Source: an uncultured Rhizobium sp.
GTDB taxonomy: Bacteria > Pseudomonadota > Alphaproteobacteria > Rhizobiales > Rhizobiaceae
DNA: 64,000 bases
Direction: 5' to 3'
NCBI GenBank assembly: GCA_945952415.1
Contig: CAMFIF010000016.1
Location: 1-64,000 of the forward strand
Each line of letters starts with the position of its first letter. Position 1 is the stretch's first letter. The notes beneath the pieces were generated by a model. That model was not told the DNA's origin and did not search any database. It saw nothing but the letters and a program-made list of their open reading frames with translations. Positions 18,714 to 26,983 of the stretch are shown here, one piece after another. The position numbers and the translations under genes were made by a program.

Positions 18714-20303
18714 ATGGAACAGCCGGATTACGTCATCGTCGGCAGCGGCATCAACGGGCTCGTCGCAGCGGCGCTCCTGGCCAAGAAGGGCAAGCGGGTC
18801 ACGCTTCTGGAGCGGAACGAAGCGCTCGGCGGATGCCTGCGGACCGAAGAACTGACCGCGCCCGGCTTCACCCATGACGTGATGGCCACCACCATGGTGC
18901 TGTTCCTCACCTCGCCCGCCTATGGGGCGCTCGGCAAGGATCTGGAAGCCCGGGGCCTCGAATTTGCCCATGCGGCCCTGCCGACCGGCGTGCTGCGGCC
19001 CGATGGATCGCATGCGATATTCTCCATGGACCGCGCCCGAAACATGGCGATGATGGAGGCGCTTGCTCCGGGCGATGGCCACGCTTTTTCCCGCGAGATG
19101 GACAGGCTCGGCGGCGACGCGCCCTTTCTTTTCTCGCTGCTCGGCGGTTCGCTCTGGTCCTGGGGCATGGCGAAGACCGTGCTGAAGGAGGCCTGGCGGC
19201 GCGGTTTCCGCAATCTCGCCGGCTGGTTCGGCGAGGCACTGTCGCCAGCCCGTACCTATCTGGAAACCAGCTATCGCTCCGAAGTCACCCGCGCGCTCTG
19301 GGCGCCGTGGGTGCTGCATACGGGGCTTGGGCCGGAAAGCGCCTATTCCGCGCAGATGGCCAAGGTGATCGGCTTTGCCATCGAGCTTGCCGGCTGCCCG
19401 ATCGTCAAGGGCGGGGCGGCCAACCTGGTCAAGGCTTTCGAAAGGCTCATCACCGATCATGGCGGCGTAATCCGCACGGGAGCAGACGTAACGACGATCA
19501 TCGAAGGCGCAGGCGGCCGCGCGGGCGGCGTGACGCTTGCCTCCGGCGACACGATCCGTGCCACCCATGGCGTCATCTGCTCGGTCGCACCCGGCCAGCT
19601 CTATGGCAGCCTGCTGAAGGCCTGGGGCGCGCCGCTTCCCGACGCGGTGAAGGAGGGGCTTTCCACCTTCCGCCACGGCAAGGGCAACATGCAGATCCAC
19701 TATGCGCTGAAATGCCCGCCGCGCTGGAAGGCGCGGGCGGAGCTTTCCGACGTGGCGCTGCTTCATCTCACGCCCGGCCTCGACGGCGTGTCGAAGGCGG
19801 CGAACGAGGCGGAACGCGGGCTGCTGCCCGCCGAGCCCACTGTCTGCGTGGGACAGCCGACCGCCTTCGACAAGAGCCGCGCGCCGGAGGGACAGGCGGT
19901 TCTGTGGCTGCAATTGCCCGAAGCGCCGCGCTTCCTCAAGGGCGATGCGGCAGGCGAAATCGCCATCGGCACGGACGGCCAGTGGACGGAAGAGATCCGC
20001 GAGCGCTACGCGGACCGGATCGAGGCCATGCTGGCCGAGCGGATCGAGAATTTCCGCGAGAGCGTGATCGCGCGCCGCGCCTTCTCGCCCGCCGATCTCG
20101 AGAAGATGAACGTCAATCTCGTCGGCGGCGACCCCTATGGCGGCTTCTGCGGCCTCGACCAGTTTTTCCTGTGGCGCCCGTTCAAGTCTTCTGTTAACCA
20201 CACCACCCACATTCCGGGGCTCTACCATATCGGCGCCTCGACCCATCCCGGGCCGGGACTGGGTGGCGGTTCCGGTTTCCTCCTGGCCTCTTCCCTGAAG
20301 TAG
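18714..20303 (+). CDS. Phytoene-desaturase-like NAD(P)/FAD-dependent oxidoreductase, second copy
   Basis: The 529-residue flavoprotein has the N-terminal FAD motif VIVGSGINGLVAAALLAKKG, the acidic end LLERNEALGG and C-terminal GLYHIGASTHPGPGLGGGSG. It resembles the flavoprotein at 15977–17551 along its whole length, so the pair is paralogous, though diverged enough to have different substrates. The ATG at 18714 is preferred because AGGGAGG (18698–18704) is 9 bp away; the ATG at 18705 is too close. It lies between the cyclase and a marR gene, and all three are probably one transcript. The cytosolic enzyme's substrate is unknown. Confidence 0.8.
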   Translation: MEQPDYVIVGSGINGLVAAALLAKKGKRVTLLERNEALGGCLRTEELTAPGFTHDVMATTMVLFLTSPAYGALGKDLEARGLEFAHAALPTGVLRPDGSHAIFSMDRARNMAMMEALAPGDGHAFSREMDRLGGDAPFLFSLLGGSLWSWGMAKTVLKEAWRRGFRNLAGWFGEALSPARTYLETSYRSEVTRALWAPWVLHTGLGPESAYSAQMAKVIGFAIELAGCPIVKGGAANLVKAFERLITDHGGVIRTGADVTTIIEGAGGRAGGVTLASGDTIRATHGVICSVAPGQLYGSLLKAWGAPLPDAVKEGLSTFRHGKGNMQIHYALKCPPRWKARAELSDVALLHLTPGLDGVSKAANEAERGLLPAEPTVCVGQPTAFDKSRAPEGQAVLWLQLPEAPRFLKGDAAGEIAIGTDGQWTEEIRERYADRIEAMLAERIENFRESVIARRAFSPADLEKMNVNLVGGDPYGGFCGLDQFFLWRPFKSSVNHTTHIPGLYHIGASTHPGPGLGGGSGFLLASSLK

Positions 20304-20330
20304 CAACGAACGAGAAGGCAGATCATCCGC

Positions 20331-20837
20331 ATGGAAGACCGGTTCTCAGGCAGGATCTTGCGACGCCCCGGCGATACGGATGAAACCCAGCCGACCATGG
20401 GGGAAATCGGGCTCAACCAGTTTGCGCCCTATCTGATGAACCGGATCGCGGCACGCTGGAACGCCAACCTGGCGGAAGAGCTGAAGACGCACGACATCAC
20501 CACCACCAAGATGCGGGCGCTTGCCATCCTGACGCTGACGCCCTCGCTGACGATCAACGAGCTCTCGGTCTTTGCCGTCACCGAACAGTCGACCATGAGC
20601 CGGACGCTCGATTCGCTGGAAGAGCAGGGCTACATCCGCCGCCAGCCGCGCGCGGAGGACATGCGCATCCGCGATGTCTCGATCACCGAGGAAGGCCGCG
20701 CCGCCTTCGGCAAGGTCTGGCCCACCATGTACGACCTCTTCCTGCACATGTTCGACGGCGTGGACGAGGAGGAATACAAGCAGTTCCTCTCCGTGCTCCA
20801 CCGCATCCTCACCAATATCCGGCGCCACGAGATCTGA
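20331..20837 (+). CDS. MarR-family regulator
   Basis: The 168-residue winged-helix protein has helix-turn-helix LTINELSVFAVTEQSTMSRT followed by the wing QPRAEDMRIRDVSITEEG. It is last in cyclase–flavoprotein–marR and 27 bp after the flavoprotein. It is more similar in size and fold than in sequence to the marR gene at 15394–15885. It is the best candidate to bind the shared element at 17762–17781 and 24972–24991, because it lies between the two promoter regions; this is inference. Confidence 0.85.
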   Translation: MEDRFSGRILRRPGDTDETQPTMGEIGLNQFAPYLMNRIAARWNANLAEELKTHDITTTKMRALAILTLTPSLTINELSVFAVTEQSTMSRTLDSLEEQGYIRRQPRAEDMRIRDVSITEEGRAAFGKVWPTMYDLFLHMFDGVDEEEYKQFLSVLHRILTNIRRHEI

Positions 20838-21216
20838 GGATCGCGGCGCATTACGGCACCGTGGTGGTAGCCGATGGCATGTCTGTGGCTCGCAAACCGT
20901 CGCCCTTGCCGCACCCCACCCCCCTCTGTCGGCTTCGCCGACATCTCCCCCTCAAGGGGGGAGATCGGAATGGGGTTTATGAGGGCAGTCCCCAGCCACC
21001 GTTTCAGCGGATGAGACGTTTGTCGTTTGAGGAAACCACAAAACCCACAGTCGATCTCCCCCCTTGAGGGGGAGATGTCCCGGCAGGGACAGAGGGGGGT
21101 GCGGTGCCTCAAACTCCACGCCGTGCCGACAGAGGGGCTGCACATCGGCAAACTCCACGCCGTGCGGACAAAGGGGCTGCGGCGCGTCAAACGCAGCACC
21201 CCGCTCCCGCCGCCCC
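20838..21216. repeat. Non-coding region with inverted palindromic repeats and a 39-bp-period tandem repeat
   Basis: Between a marR gene and iorB lie two inverted copies of a palindromic unit. The first (about 20923–20972) reads CCCCCCTCTGTCGG, then CATCTCCCCCTCAAGGGG. The second (about 21053–21105) is its reverse complement. This type of element recurs between genes in many Rhizobiales genomes. A direct repeat follows: the 31-bp units 21111–21141 and 21150–21180 (AAACTCCACGCCGTGC, then AAGGGGCTGC or AGGGGCTGC) differ at two positions. No gene is seen here. The palindromes may fold at the 3' ends of both flanking transcripts. Confidence 0.75.
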
Positions 21217-22767
21217 TCAGAGCGAAGCCACCGTCTTCAGTGCGCCGTCAAGCGCGATGCCGTCTTCGTCCAGAAGGGCGGCCTGGCGGAGGCGGCGGAG
21301 CCAGTCGGCGCCGTCTTCGCGGGTTTCGAGGAGCGGCAGGGCGGAAAGCACCCGGTCGAACTTGGAGATCCCGCGCACATGGGTGCCGGAATAGCCCTTG
21401 ACCAGCCGGCGGCACTTCAGCACCTCGACGGCGAGTGCGTAATTCTTCGGAAGCAAGGCCAGTGCCTTGTCCAGCCATTCGGCGGTGAAGGCCATTTCCC
21501 GGGCGTGGCGCAGCGTGCCGCGGCGGAAGCGGCGCATGCCGGAGACCATGTAGAGCCCGAGGAACCAGAAGATCGTGCCGGTTTTCACCCGCCGACCCTT
21601 GTTCACGCGCCGGTCGAGGAAATCGTAGAGCCCCTTGTTTTCCTCGATCCAGCGGCCGAGGCCCTTCGGCAGGGTGCCGCAGACTTCCTCCATGCGCGGA
21701 TGCATGAATTCCGTGGTGTAGAGGATCTGGTCACCCTTGACGCCCACTTCCTTCTTCACCCGGTCGAAGCGGGAACCGCGCACCTTGAGATCGGCCACGC
21801 GGATCACATCGTCATAGGCCATGGCGATGGCCAGATATTTCGCGGCTTCAGCGGTGAAGGCAAAGCCGTGCACCTCGCCACCCGACTGCCGGTCGCGCGC
21901 GAAGAGACCGGCGAGGCGGTCGAGATACTCTCCCGCATAGGCCGGATCCTGGAAATCGGTGAGTTTTTTTACACCCGCATAGGCCATGGGCTGGAGCGCG
22001 AGCGGCAGGCTGGACTTGAGCTTCGAAACGAGCGCGTCCAGCACCGGATGGCCGGTCCGCTCCGGCGGGGGCGGCAGATGCTTGTCGGCCTTCGGCTTAG
22101 GATCGATCTTCGGTTTTGCCAGCGCGTGATCGTACGCGGCTGCGAAGGTCTTCAGGCTCGGCTCGATGCCCTTGCCGCCGGTGCGGATCACCGCCTCGAA
22201 ATCCTCCCGGGTGAAGGGAAGTGCGCCGGACGCCGCGAAGGCGCCGAAAAGGGCGGAAGAAATGACGCTGCCGTTCTTCGCCGCAATCGCTTCCATGTCA
22301 AAGGCGATGGTGCGTTTTGCGGCAAAATCCGTGGCGGAGATGACAAGCGTCGGATCGGCAATGCCGTTGCCCGGCTTTTCCTTTTCCGCCACGGCATAGG
22401 AGCGGTGGGTCGAGGTGATCAGGGTCGTCTGGCCGGGGGTGACGACGCCGCGCAGCACGGAGCGGCCGGCCTCCATCAGTTCGGCGGCGATGACCACATC
22501 CACGTCGCCGGGCGTCGGCATCAGCGAGAGCGTCGGCTCGCGATTCGCATCGCCGGGGATCGTCTCGATGTAATAGATGGTGGCGCCCGTGCGCTGGGCA
22601 ACGCCCGGCACGGAGGTGGACTGTGCCACCCAGCCCTTCATCTCGGCCAGCGCCACAATCCAGTCGGAGAGAACGCCGCCGCCCTGCCCGCCCATGGCAA
22701 GGATGGCGATGGTGACGGGCTTGGCGGTCGAAAGGCGGGCGCGCCCGGAGATCGATGCGTCGTCCAT
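21217..22767 (-). CDS. iorB: Indolepyruvate ferredoxin oxidoreductase, beta subunit (long form with C-terminal extension)
   Basis: The 516-residue protein has an N-terminal 2-oxoacid:acceptor oxidoreductase gamma-type domain (about 18–215; AILAMGGQGGGVLSDWIVAL, SVPGVAQRTGAT). A long C-terminal extension (about 250–510) follows, as in the proteobacterial IorB form; archaeal IorB is only about 200 residues. With IorA it should oxidise an aryl pyruvate (indolepyruvate, phenylpyruvate or 4-hydroxyphenylpyruvate) to the aryl-acetyl-CoA plus CO2. It lies 3 bp downstream of iorA. It is the last gene of the pair and runs into the repeat region. Confidence 0.85.
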   Translation of the reverse strand: MDDASISGRARLSTAKPVTIAILAMGGQGGGVLSDWIVALAEMKGWVAQSTSVPGVAQRTGATIYYIETIPGDANREPTLSLMPTPGDVDVVIAAELMEAGRSVLRGVVTPGQTTLITSTHRSYAVAEKEKPGNGIADPTLVISATDFAAKRTIAFDMEAIAAKNGSVISSALFGAFAASGALPFTREDFEAVIRTGGKGIEPSLKTFAAAYDHALAKPKIDPKPKADKHLPPPPERTGHPVLDALVSKLKSSLPLALQPMAYAGVKKLTDFQDPAYAGEYLDRLAGLFARDRQSGGEVHGFAFTAEAAKYLAIAMAYDDVIRVADLKVRGSRFDRVKKEVGVKGDQILYTTEFMHPRMEEVCGTLPKGLGRWIEENKGLYDFLDRRVNKGRRVKTGTIFWFLGLYMVSGMRRFRRGTLRHAREMAFTAEWLDKALALLPKNYALAVEVLKCRRLVKGYSGTHVRGISKFDRVLSALPLLETREDGADWLRRLRQAALLDEDGIALDGALKTVASL

Positions 22768-22770
22768 GGA

Positions 22771-24930
22771 TCAGGCTCCTTCGGCGAAGAGGACGCGGCG
22801 GCTTTCGCGGCGGCGCTGCAGCCAGCCGATGACCTTGCTGCGCATGGAGGCGAGGAAACGGTCCCAGCCGGTCGGGTTCATGATGACATCGGCCCGGTAG
22901 AAAGAGGGGCAGAGGACCGCAGCTTCCGACACTTCGCCGCAATTGCCGCAGCCGACGCAGGAATTGTCGATGGCCGCGACCGGGTCGTCCTTCAGCGGGT
23001 CATCCGTCTCCTTGACCGACAGCGAGGGACAGCCGGACAGCCGGATGCAGGCGTGATCGCCGGTGCAGACATCCTCGTCCACGCCGAAGCGCTCCTTGAC
23101 CATCCGCTTGCCCGCCTTCACCGCAGCGGCGAATTGCGGCTTGATGCGGCGCTGCCTGTTGAGCATGCATTCGGAGGAGGCGACGATGATCTTCGGCCCC
23201 TTCTCCTTCGTCGTCAGCGCCTCGCGCAGCGTGTCGCGCATCGTCGCGACGTCATAGGTGCGGTCGATCTGGCGCACCCAGGTGGCGCCGATGCCCTTCA
23301 CCGCCGCGACGATGGAATTGTTGGTCTTGCGGCGCGGATTGTCCGCGCGGGAGGAGAGGATGTCCTGCCCGCCCGTCGCTGCCGAATAGAAATTGTCGAC
23401 GATCAGCATCACGCCGTCCTGCTTGTTGAAGACGGCATTGCCGACCGAAGTCGCAAGCCCGTTGTGCCAGAAGCCGCCATCGCCCATCACGGAGATGGCG
23501 CGCTTGCCGGCTTCCACATTGAAGGCCGAGGCCGAGGCCGGGCCGAGACCATAACCCATGGTCGTGCCGCCGATATTGAAGGGCGGCAGGATGGAGAAGA
23601 GGTGGCAGCCGATATCGGCAGAGACGTGGTGCGGACCGAGCTCCTTCTCGACCAGCTTCATGGCTGCGAAGATCGGCCGCTCCGGACAGCCCGTGCAGAA
23701 GCCTGCCGGGCGCGGCGGCACGACGGTGGCGAGCGCCTTCACCCGCTCGTCGGACAGCACCGGCGACGGGTCCGGCACCGGCGGGCGGTTGCCGAGCAGC
23801 GGGCTTGCATGGGCCTCGAGGAAGGAGGTGAGCCCCTTCAGCATGACGGGCGCGGTATATTCCCCGCCCATCGGCAGCACGTCCTTGCCGGAAATGCGGG
23901 TCTGGATGTCGCGGCGGCGGAGCAGCGTGTTCAGCCCCTGCTCGATATAGTCGGGCGCGCCCTCCTCCACCATCAGCACGGCCTTCTTGCCCTCACAGAA
24001 GGCGATCACCTCGTCGTCGATCATCGGATAGGCGACGTTCATGACGTAGATGGGCACGAGGCTTTCGCCATAGACATCGGCAAGGCCAAGCTGCTGCAGG
24101 CCCCGCAGCACGCCGTTATAGAGGCCGCCGACGGTGATGATGCCGATCTCTCCGGTCTCGGGACCGAAGAATTCGTTGAGCTTGCGCTCCTTGACGAAAT
24201 TGACCGCGGCCGGCCAGCGGCGCTCCAGCTTGTCCTTCTCGTGACCGAAGGAGGCGGGCGGCAGCACGATGCGGTTGACGTCGCGCACCGGGTTTTCCAT
24301 CGCCTCCTTCAGGGTGAAGGCCGGGCGGCGGTTGTCCTTTGCGACGAACTGGCCATGGACATGGCAGGCGCGGATGCGGACCTGCAGCATGACGGGCGTA
24401 TTGGACGCTTCCGAGAGCTCGAAACCGTCTTCGACCGCCTTGACGATGGAGGGCAGGTTGGGACGCGGATCGAGGAGCCACATCTGCGATTTCATCGCAT
24501 AGGCATGGCTGCGCTCCTGCATGATCGAGGAGCCTTCGCCGTAATCCTCGCCGATGATGATGAGCGCGCCGCCGGTGACCCCGCCGGAGGAGAGGTTGGA
24601 GAGCGCATCCGAGGCGACATTGGTGCCCGCGGTGGATTTCCAGGTGACGGCGCCGCGCACCGGATACATGACCGAGGCCGAGAGCATGGCGGCCGCGGCG
24701 GCTTCGGAAGCGGAGGTCTCGAAATGAACCCCCAGATCCTCCATCACATCCTTGGCATCGGCCAGCACATCCATGAGGTGGGAGATCGGCGAGCCCTGAT
24801 AGCCGCCCACATAGGAGACACCGGATTGCAGAAGCGCCTTTGTAATGGCGAGAATGCCCTCGCCGCGGAAGATCTCGCCCTCGCCGAGCTTCAGATCCTC
24901 GACCTCGCGTGCAAACGACCGTTCAGCCAC
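22771..24930 (-). CDS. iorA: Indolepyruvate ferredoxin oxidoreductase, alpha subunit
   Basis: The 719-residue TPP enzyme has an N-terminal pyrimidine-binding domain with the GYQGSPISHLMD region. The TPP motif GDGGFWHNGLATSVGNAV lies near residue 485 and continues to VDNFYSAATGG. The C-terminus is ferredoxin-like: one complete CVGCGNC, then CP set, and a first set reduced to C-x5-C-x6-CP, typical of this aerobic-type group rather than the archaeal enzyme. It forms an operon with iorB. A promoter is predicted from TTGACA (minus strand 25010–25005) and TATGTT (24986–24981). An element shared with the cyclase promoter overlaps the -10. The natural substrate could be any aromatic 2-oxoacid. Confidence 0.88.
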   Translation of the reverse strand: MAERSFAREVEDLKLGEGEIFRGEGILAITKALLQSGVSYVGGYQGSPISHLMDVLADAKDVMEDLGVHFETSASEAAAAAMLSASVMYPVRGAVTWKSTAGTNVASDALSNLSSGGVTGGALIIIGEDYGEGSSIMQERSHAYAMKSQMWLLDPRPNLPSIVKAVEDGFELSEASNTPVMLQVRIRACHVHGQFVAKDNRRPAFTLKEAMENPVRDVNRIVLPPASFGHEKDKLERRWPAAVNFVKERKLNEFFGPETGEIGIITVGGLYNGVLRGLQQLGLADVYGESLVPIYVMNVAYPMIDDEVIAFCEGKKAVLMVEEGAPDYIEQGLNTLLRRRDIQTRISGKDVLPMGGEYTAPVMLKGLTSFLEAHASPLLGNRPPVPDPSPVLSDERVKALATVVPPRPAGFCTGCPERPIFAAMKLVEKELGPHHVSADIGCHLFSILPPFNIGGTTMGYGLGPASASAFNVEAGKRAISVMGDGGFWHNGLATSVGNAVFNKQDGVMLIVDNFYSAATGGQDILSSRADNPRRKTNNSIVAAVKGIGATWVRQIDRTYDVATMRDTLREALTTKEKGPKIIVASSECMLNRQRRIKPQFAAAVKAGKRMVKERFGVDEDVCTGDHACIRLSGCPSLSVKETDDPLKDDPVAAIDNSCVGCGNCGEVSEAAVLCPSFYRADVIMNPTGWDRFLASMRSKVIGWLQRRRESRRVLFAEGA

Positions 24931-25311
24931 GGGGACCCTCCTCCGCCCTTCCGGGCGCCCATGCGGTTAAAACTTGCAAAAACATATTTTGAGGGAAAGG
25001 CCGATGTCAACGGTCTTTTACAATACTGCCACATACCCCTTGAATTGGGGCGGAACGCGCAAGAGGTGCTTGCGCGGATTTATATGCTATGACATACATA
25101 TGCCACCTGACAGTCCGCCGATCAGTGGAGGGAGCCTAAAGCGGCGGCTTTCGGGAGGGGATGCGCATGAGAGGCAGAAGGCCCGGCGAGGGCCCGCCAT
25201 CCCGCAACGACGGCATTCTTTAATTCCGAAAAGTCAGATCCGGCACCGAGGCCCCGAGAGGAAAAGGGGTGCGGGACGCCGCCAAAAACCAGGGAACGAC
25301 GGAGTTTGTCC
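24931..25311. promoter_or_regulatory. Divergent control region between iorA and the ABC transporter operon
   Basis: The 381-bp region has three notable elements. The block 24972–24991 matches the cyclase promoter element (18 of 20) and overlaps the predicted iorA -10. A perfect 8-bp inverted repeat CGCGCAAG (25056–25063) and CTTGCGCG (25069–25076) is separated by 5 bp. A second inverted repeat, ATATG (25082–25086) and CATAT (25097–25101), lies where the transporter promoter is expected. The remaining 200 bp up to the transporter start hold no gene I can support and may be a leader. Confidence 0.55.
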
Positions 25312-26847
25312 ATGACCAAGATCACCAGACGCGAAACGCTTGCGCTCGGCGCGGCGGCCTTTCTGAGCGGCATTCTTGCCGGCCACCACAAGGTGCTGGC
25401 CGCCGAAGAAGGCACGCTGACCATTGCCTATAACGTGAACCTGCCTTCCTTCGATCCGACCGTCGGCCCCTCGGCGGTGAACCCGACGATCCAGGCGATT
25501 TACCGCTCCGTATTCGACCAGTTCATCGGCCAGAAGCCGGACCTCTCCTTCGAGCCGGGCCTGCTCACCGAATGGGGCTGGAACGATGACAAGACCAAGC
25601 TCTGGATGACCGTACGCGAGGGCGTGACCTGGCATGACGGCTCGCCGTTCACCGCGGAAGACGTCGTCTGGTCGCTGGAGCGCGCCGCCAGGCAGGAAAC
25701 CGGCAACCCGATCCAGTTCATCTGGTCGACCGCCGGCAACTACAAGATCGAAGGCAACAAGATCACCGCCGACGTGCTGCGCTTCGATCCGACCTTCTTC
25801 AAGTGGATGGCCTTCCTGACCGGTTACGTGCTGCCCAAGGCCTATTACGAGAAGGTGGGCGCGGAAGGCTTCGAGAAGAAGCCGATCGGCACCGGCCCCT
25901 ACATGGTGGACGAATATCAGGGCAACGCCTTCCTGCGGCTCAAGGCAAACCCGAACTATTTCGGCGGCAAGCCCGCCTTCGAAACCGTGATCTTCAAGTT
26001 CGTTCCTGATACGACGAGCCGCGTGGCCGAAATCGAATCCGGCGCCTCCGACGTGACGCTCGAAATCCCCTACGAGGAATTCGACCGTCTGAAGGGCAAG
26101 GAAGGGCTTGCCGGCGTCGCCACCCCGATTTCCGATATCGGCATGATCTTCATCAACAATATCGAGGTGATGAACGACAAGAACGTGCGTCTTGCCGCCC
26201 ATCATGCGATCGACAAGGACGCCATCGTCAAGCGGCTGCTCAAGGGCTATGGCGTGCCGATCGACACGCTGGAAGCGCCGGAATATGACGCCTACGATGC
26301 CTCCATCAAGGTGGGTTACGATCCGGAAAAGGCCAAGGAACTGCTGGCCGCTTCCGGCTATTCCACGGACAAGCCCGCCAAGTTCAAGATCCAGACGACC
26401 CGCGGCTTCAAGCCCAAGGACTACGAGATGATCCAGGCGATCGTCGGCATGTGGCGCAAGGTGGGCATCGAGGCCGAGATCGAGGTCTACGAAATCGCCA
26501 AGCATTACGAGCTGCGCGCTGCCGACCAGCTGGCTCCGGCCGCCTTCTACAACTGGGGCAATGCGATCGGCGACCCGACCACGTCCACCGGCTTTGCCAT
26601 GTTTGGCCCCTCGCCGCACTCGGTCTGGAACACCGACGACCTCGACGCCAAGATCGGCCCGCTCTGGGGTGAAAAGGACGAGGAAAAGCGCATCGCCGGC
26701 TGGAAGGAGGTCAGCAAGTACATTGCCGAACAGGGCTATGTGATCCCGGTTCTGCAATATGTGCAGCCGATCGTCTACAAGTCCTCGCTGAAGGTAACGC
26801 CGAACGTATCCGGCGCGCTGCAGCCGACGCTCGTCTCCAAGGCCTGA
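25312..26847 (+). CDS. ABC transporter substrate-binding protein (family 5, peptide/opine type)
   Basis: The 511-residue periplasmic binding protein starts with a twin-arginine-like signal (ITRRETLALGAAAFLSG, cleavage near LAA at about residue 33), so export may be by Tat. The family 5 hallmarks follow: NPTIQAIYRSVFDQF, EGVTWHDGSPFTAEDVVWSL and GTGPYMVDEYQ. It captures the ligand for the permeases encoded downstream. Family 5 proteins bind peptides but also opines, sugars and other solutes; the catabolic setting leaves the ligand open. ATG at 25312 with GGAG at 25301. A hairpin separates it from the permease genes. Confidence 0.9.
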   Translation: MTKITRRETLALGAAAFLSGILAGHHKVLAAEEGTLTIAYNVNLPSFDPTVGPSAVNPTIQAIYRSVFDQFIGQKPDLSFEPGLLTEWGWNDDKTKLWMTVREGVTWHDGSPFTAEDVVWSLERAARQETGNPIQFIWSTAGNYKIEGNKITADVLRFDPTFFKWMAFLTGYVLPKAYYEKVGAEGFEKKPIGTGPYMVDEYQGNAFLRLKANPNYFGGKPAFETVIFKFVPDTTSRVAEIESGASDVTLEIPYEEFDRLKGKEGLAGVATPISDIGMIFINNIEVMNDKNVRLAAHHAIDKDAIVKRLLKGYGVPIDTLEAPEYDAYDASIKVGYDPEKAKELLAASGYSTDKPAKFKIQTTRGFKPKDYEMIQAIVGMWRKVGIEAEIEVYEIAKHYELRAADQLAPAAFYNWGNAIGDPTTSTGFAMFGPSPHSVWNTDDLDAKIGPLWGEKDEEKRIAGWKEVSKYIAEQGYVIPVLQYVQPIVYKSSLKVTPNVSGALQPTLVSKA

Positions 26848-26853
26848 CCGGTC

Positions 26854-26883
26854 GCAGGCGGAGGATTGCGATCTTCCGCCTGC
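26854..26883 (+). other. Intercistronic hairpin after the binding-protein gene
   Basis: GCAGGCGGA pairs with TCCGCCTGC around a short loop, without a T run. In binding-protein operons such hairpins protect the upstream message and keep the binding protein in excess over the permease. That role is inferred from position. Confidence 0.6.
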
Positions 26884-26983
26884 CCTTCCCCGCTGACTGG
26901 GCCAGTTTTCCCCGGACCTTGCCGGACCGGAAAGATCCTGTGCCTTCCTGCAAGCCTTCGACCAGGAACGGATACCGGCCACC

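Noticed and set aside
15977..20303. Carotenoid biosynthesis cluster
   Set aside because: The two flavoproteins resemble phytoene desaturases only at superfamily level; no phytoene synthase, cyclase of the CrtY kind or prenyltransferase gene is present. The cyclase-family gene is a metal hydrolase.
21064..25092. Very long open frame on the plus strand (over 1300 codons) opposite iorB and iorA
   Set aside because: It is the antisense of two genes with clear TPP and Fe–S motifs, has no recognisable domain, and is rich in His, Arg, Gly and Asp as expected for antisense of GC-rich coding DNA.
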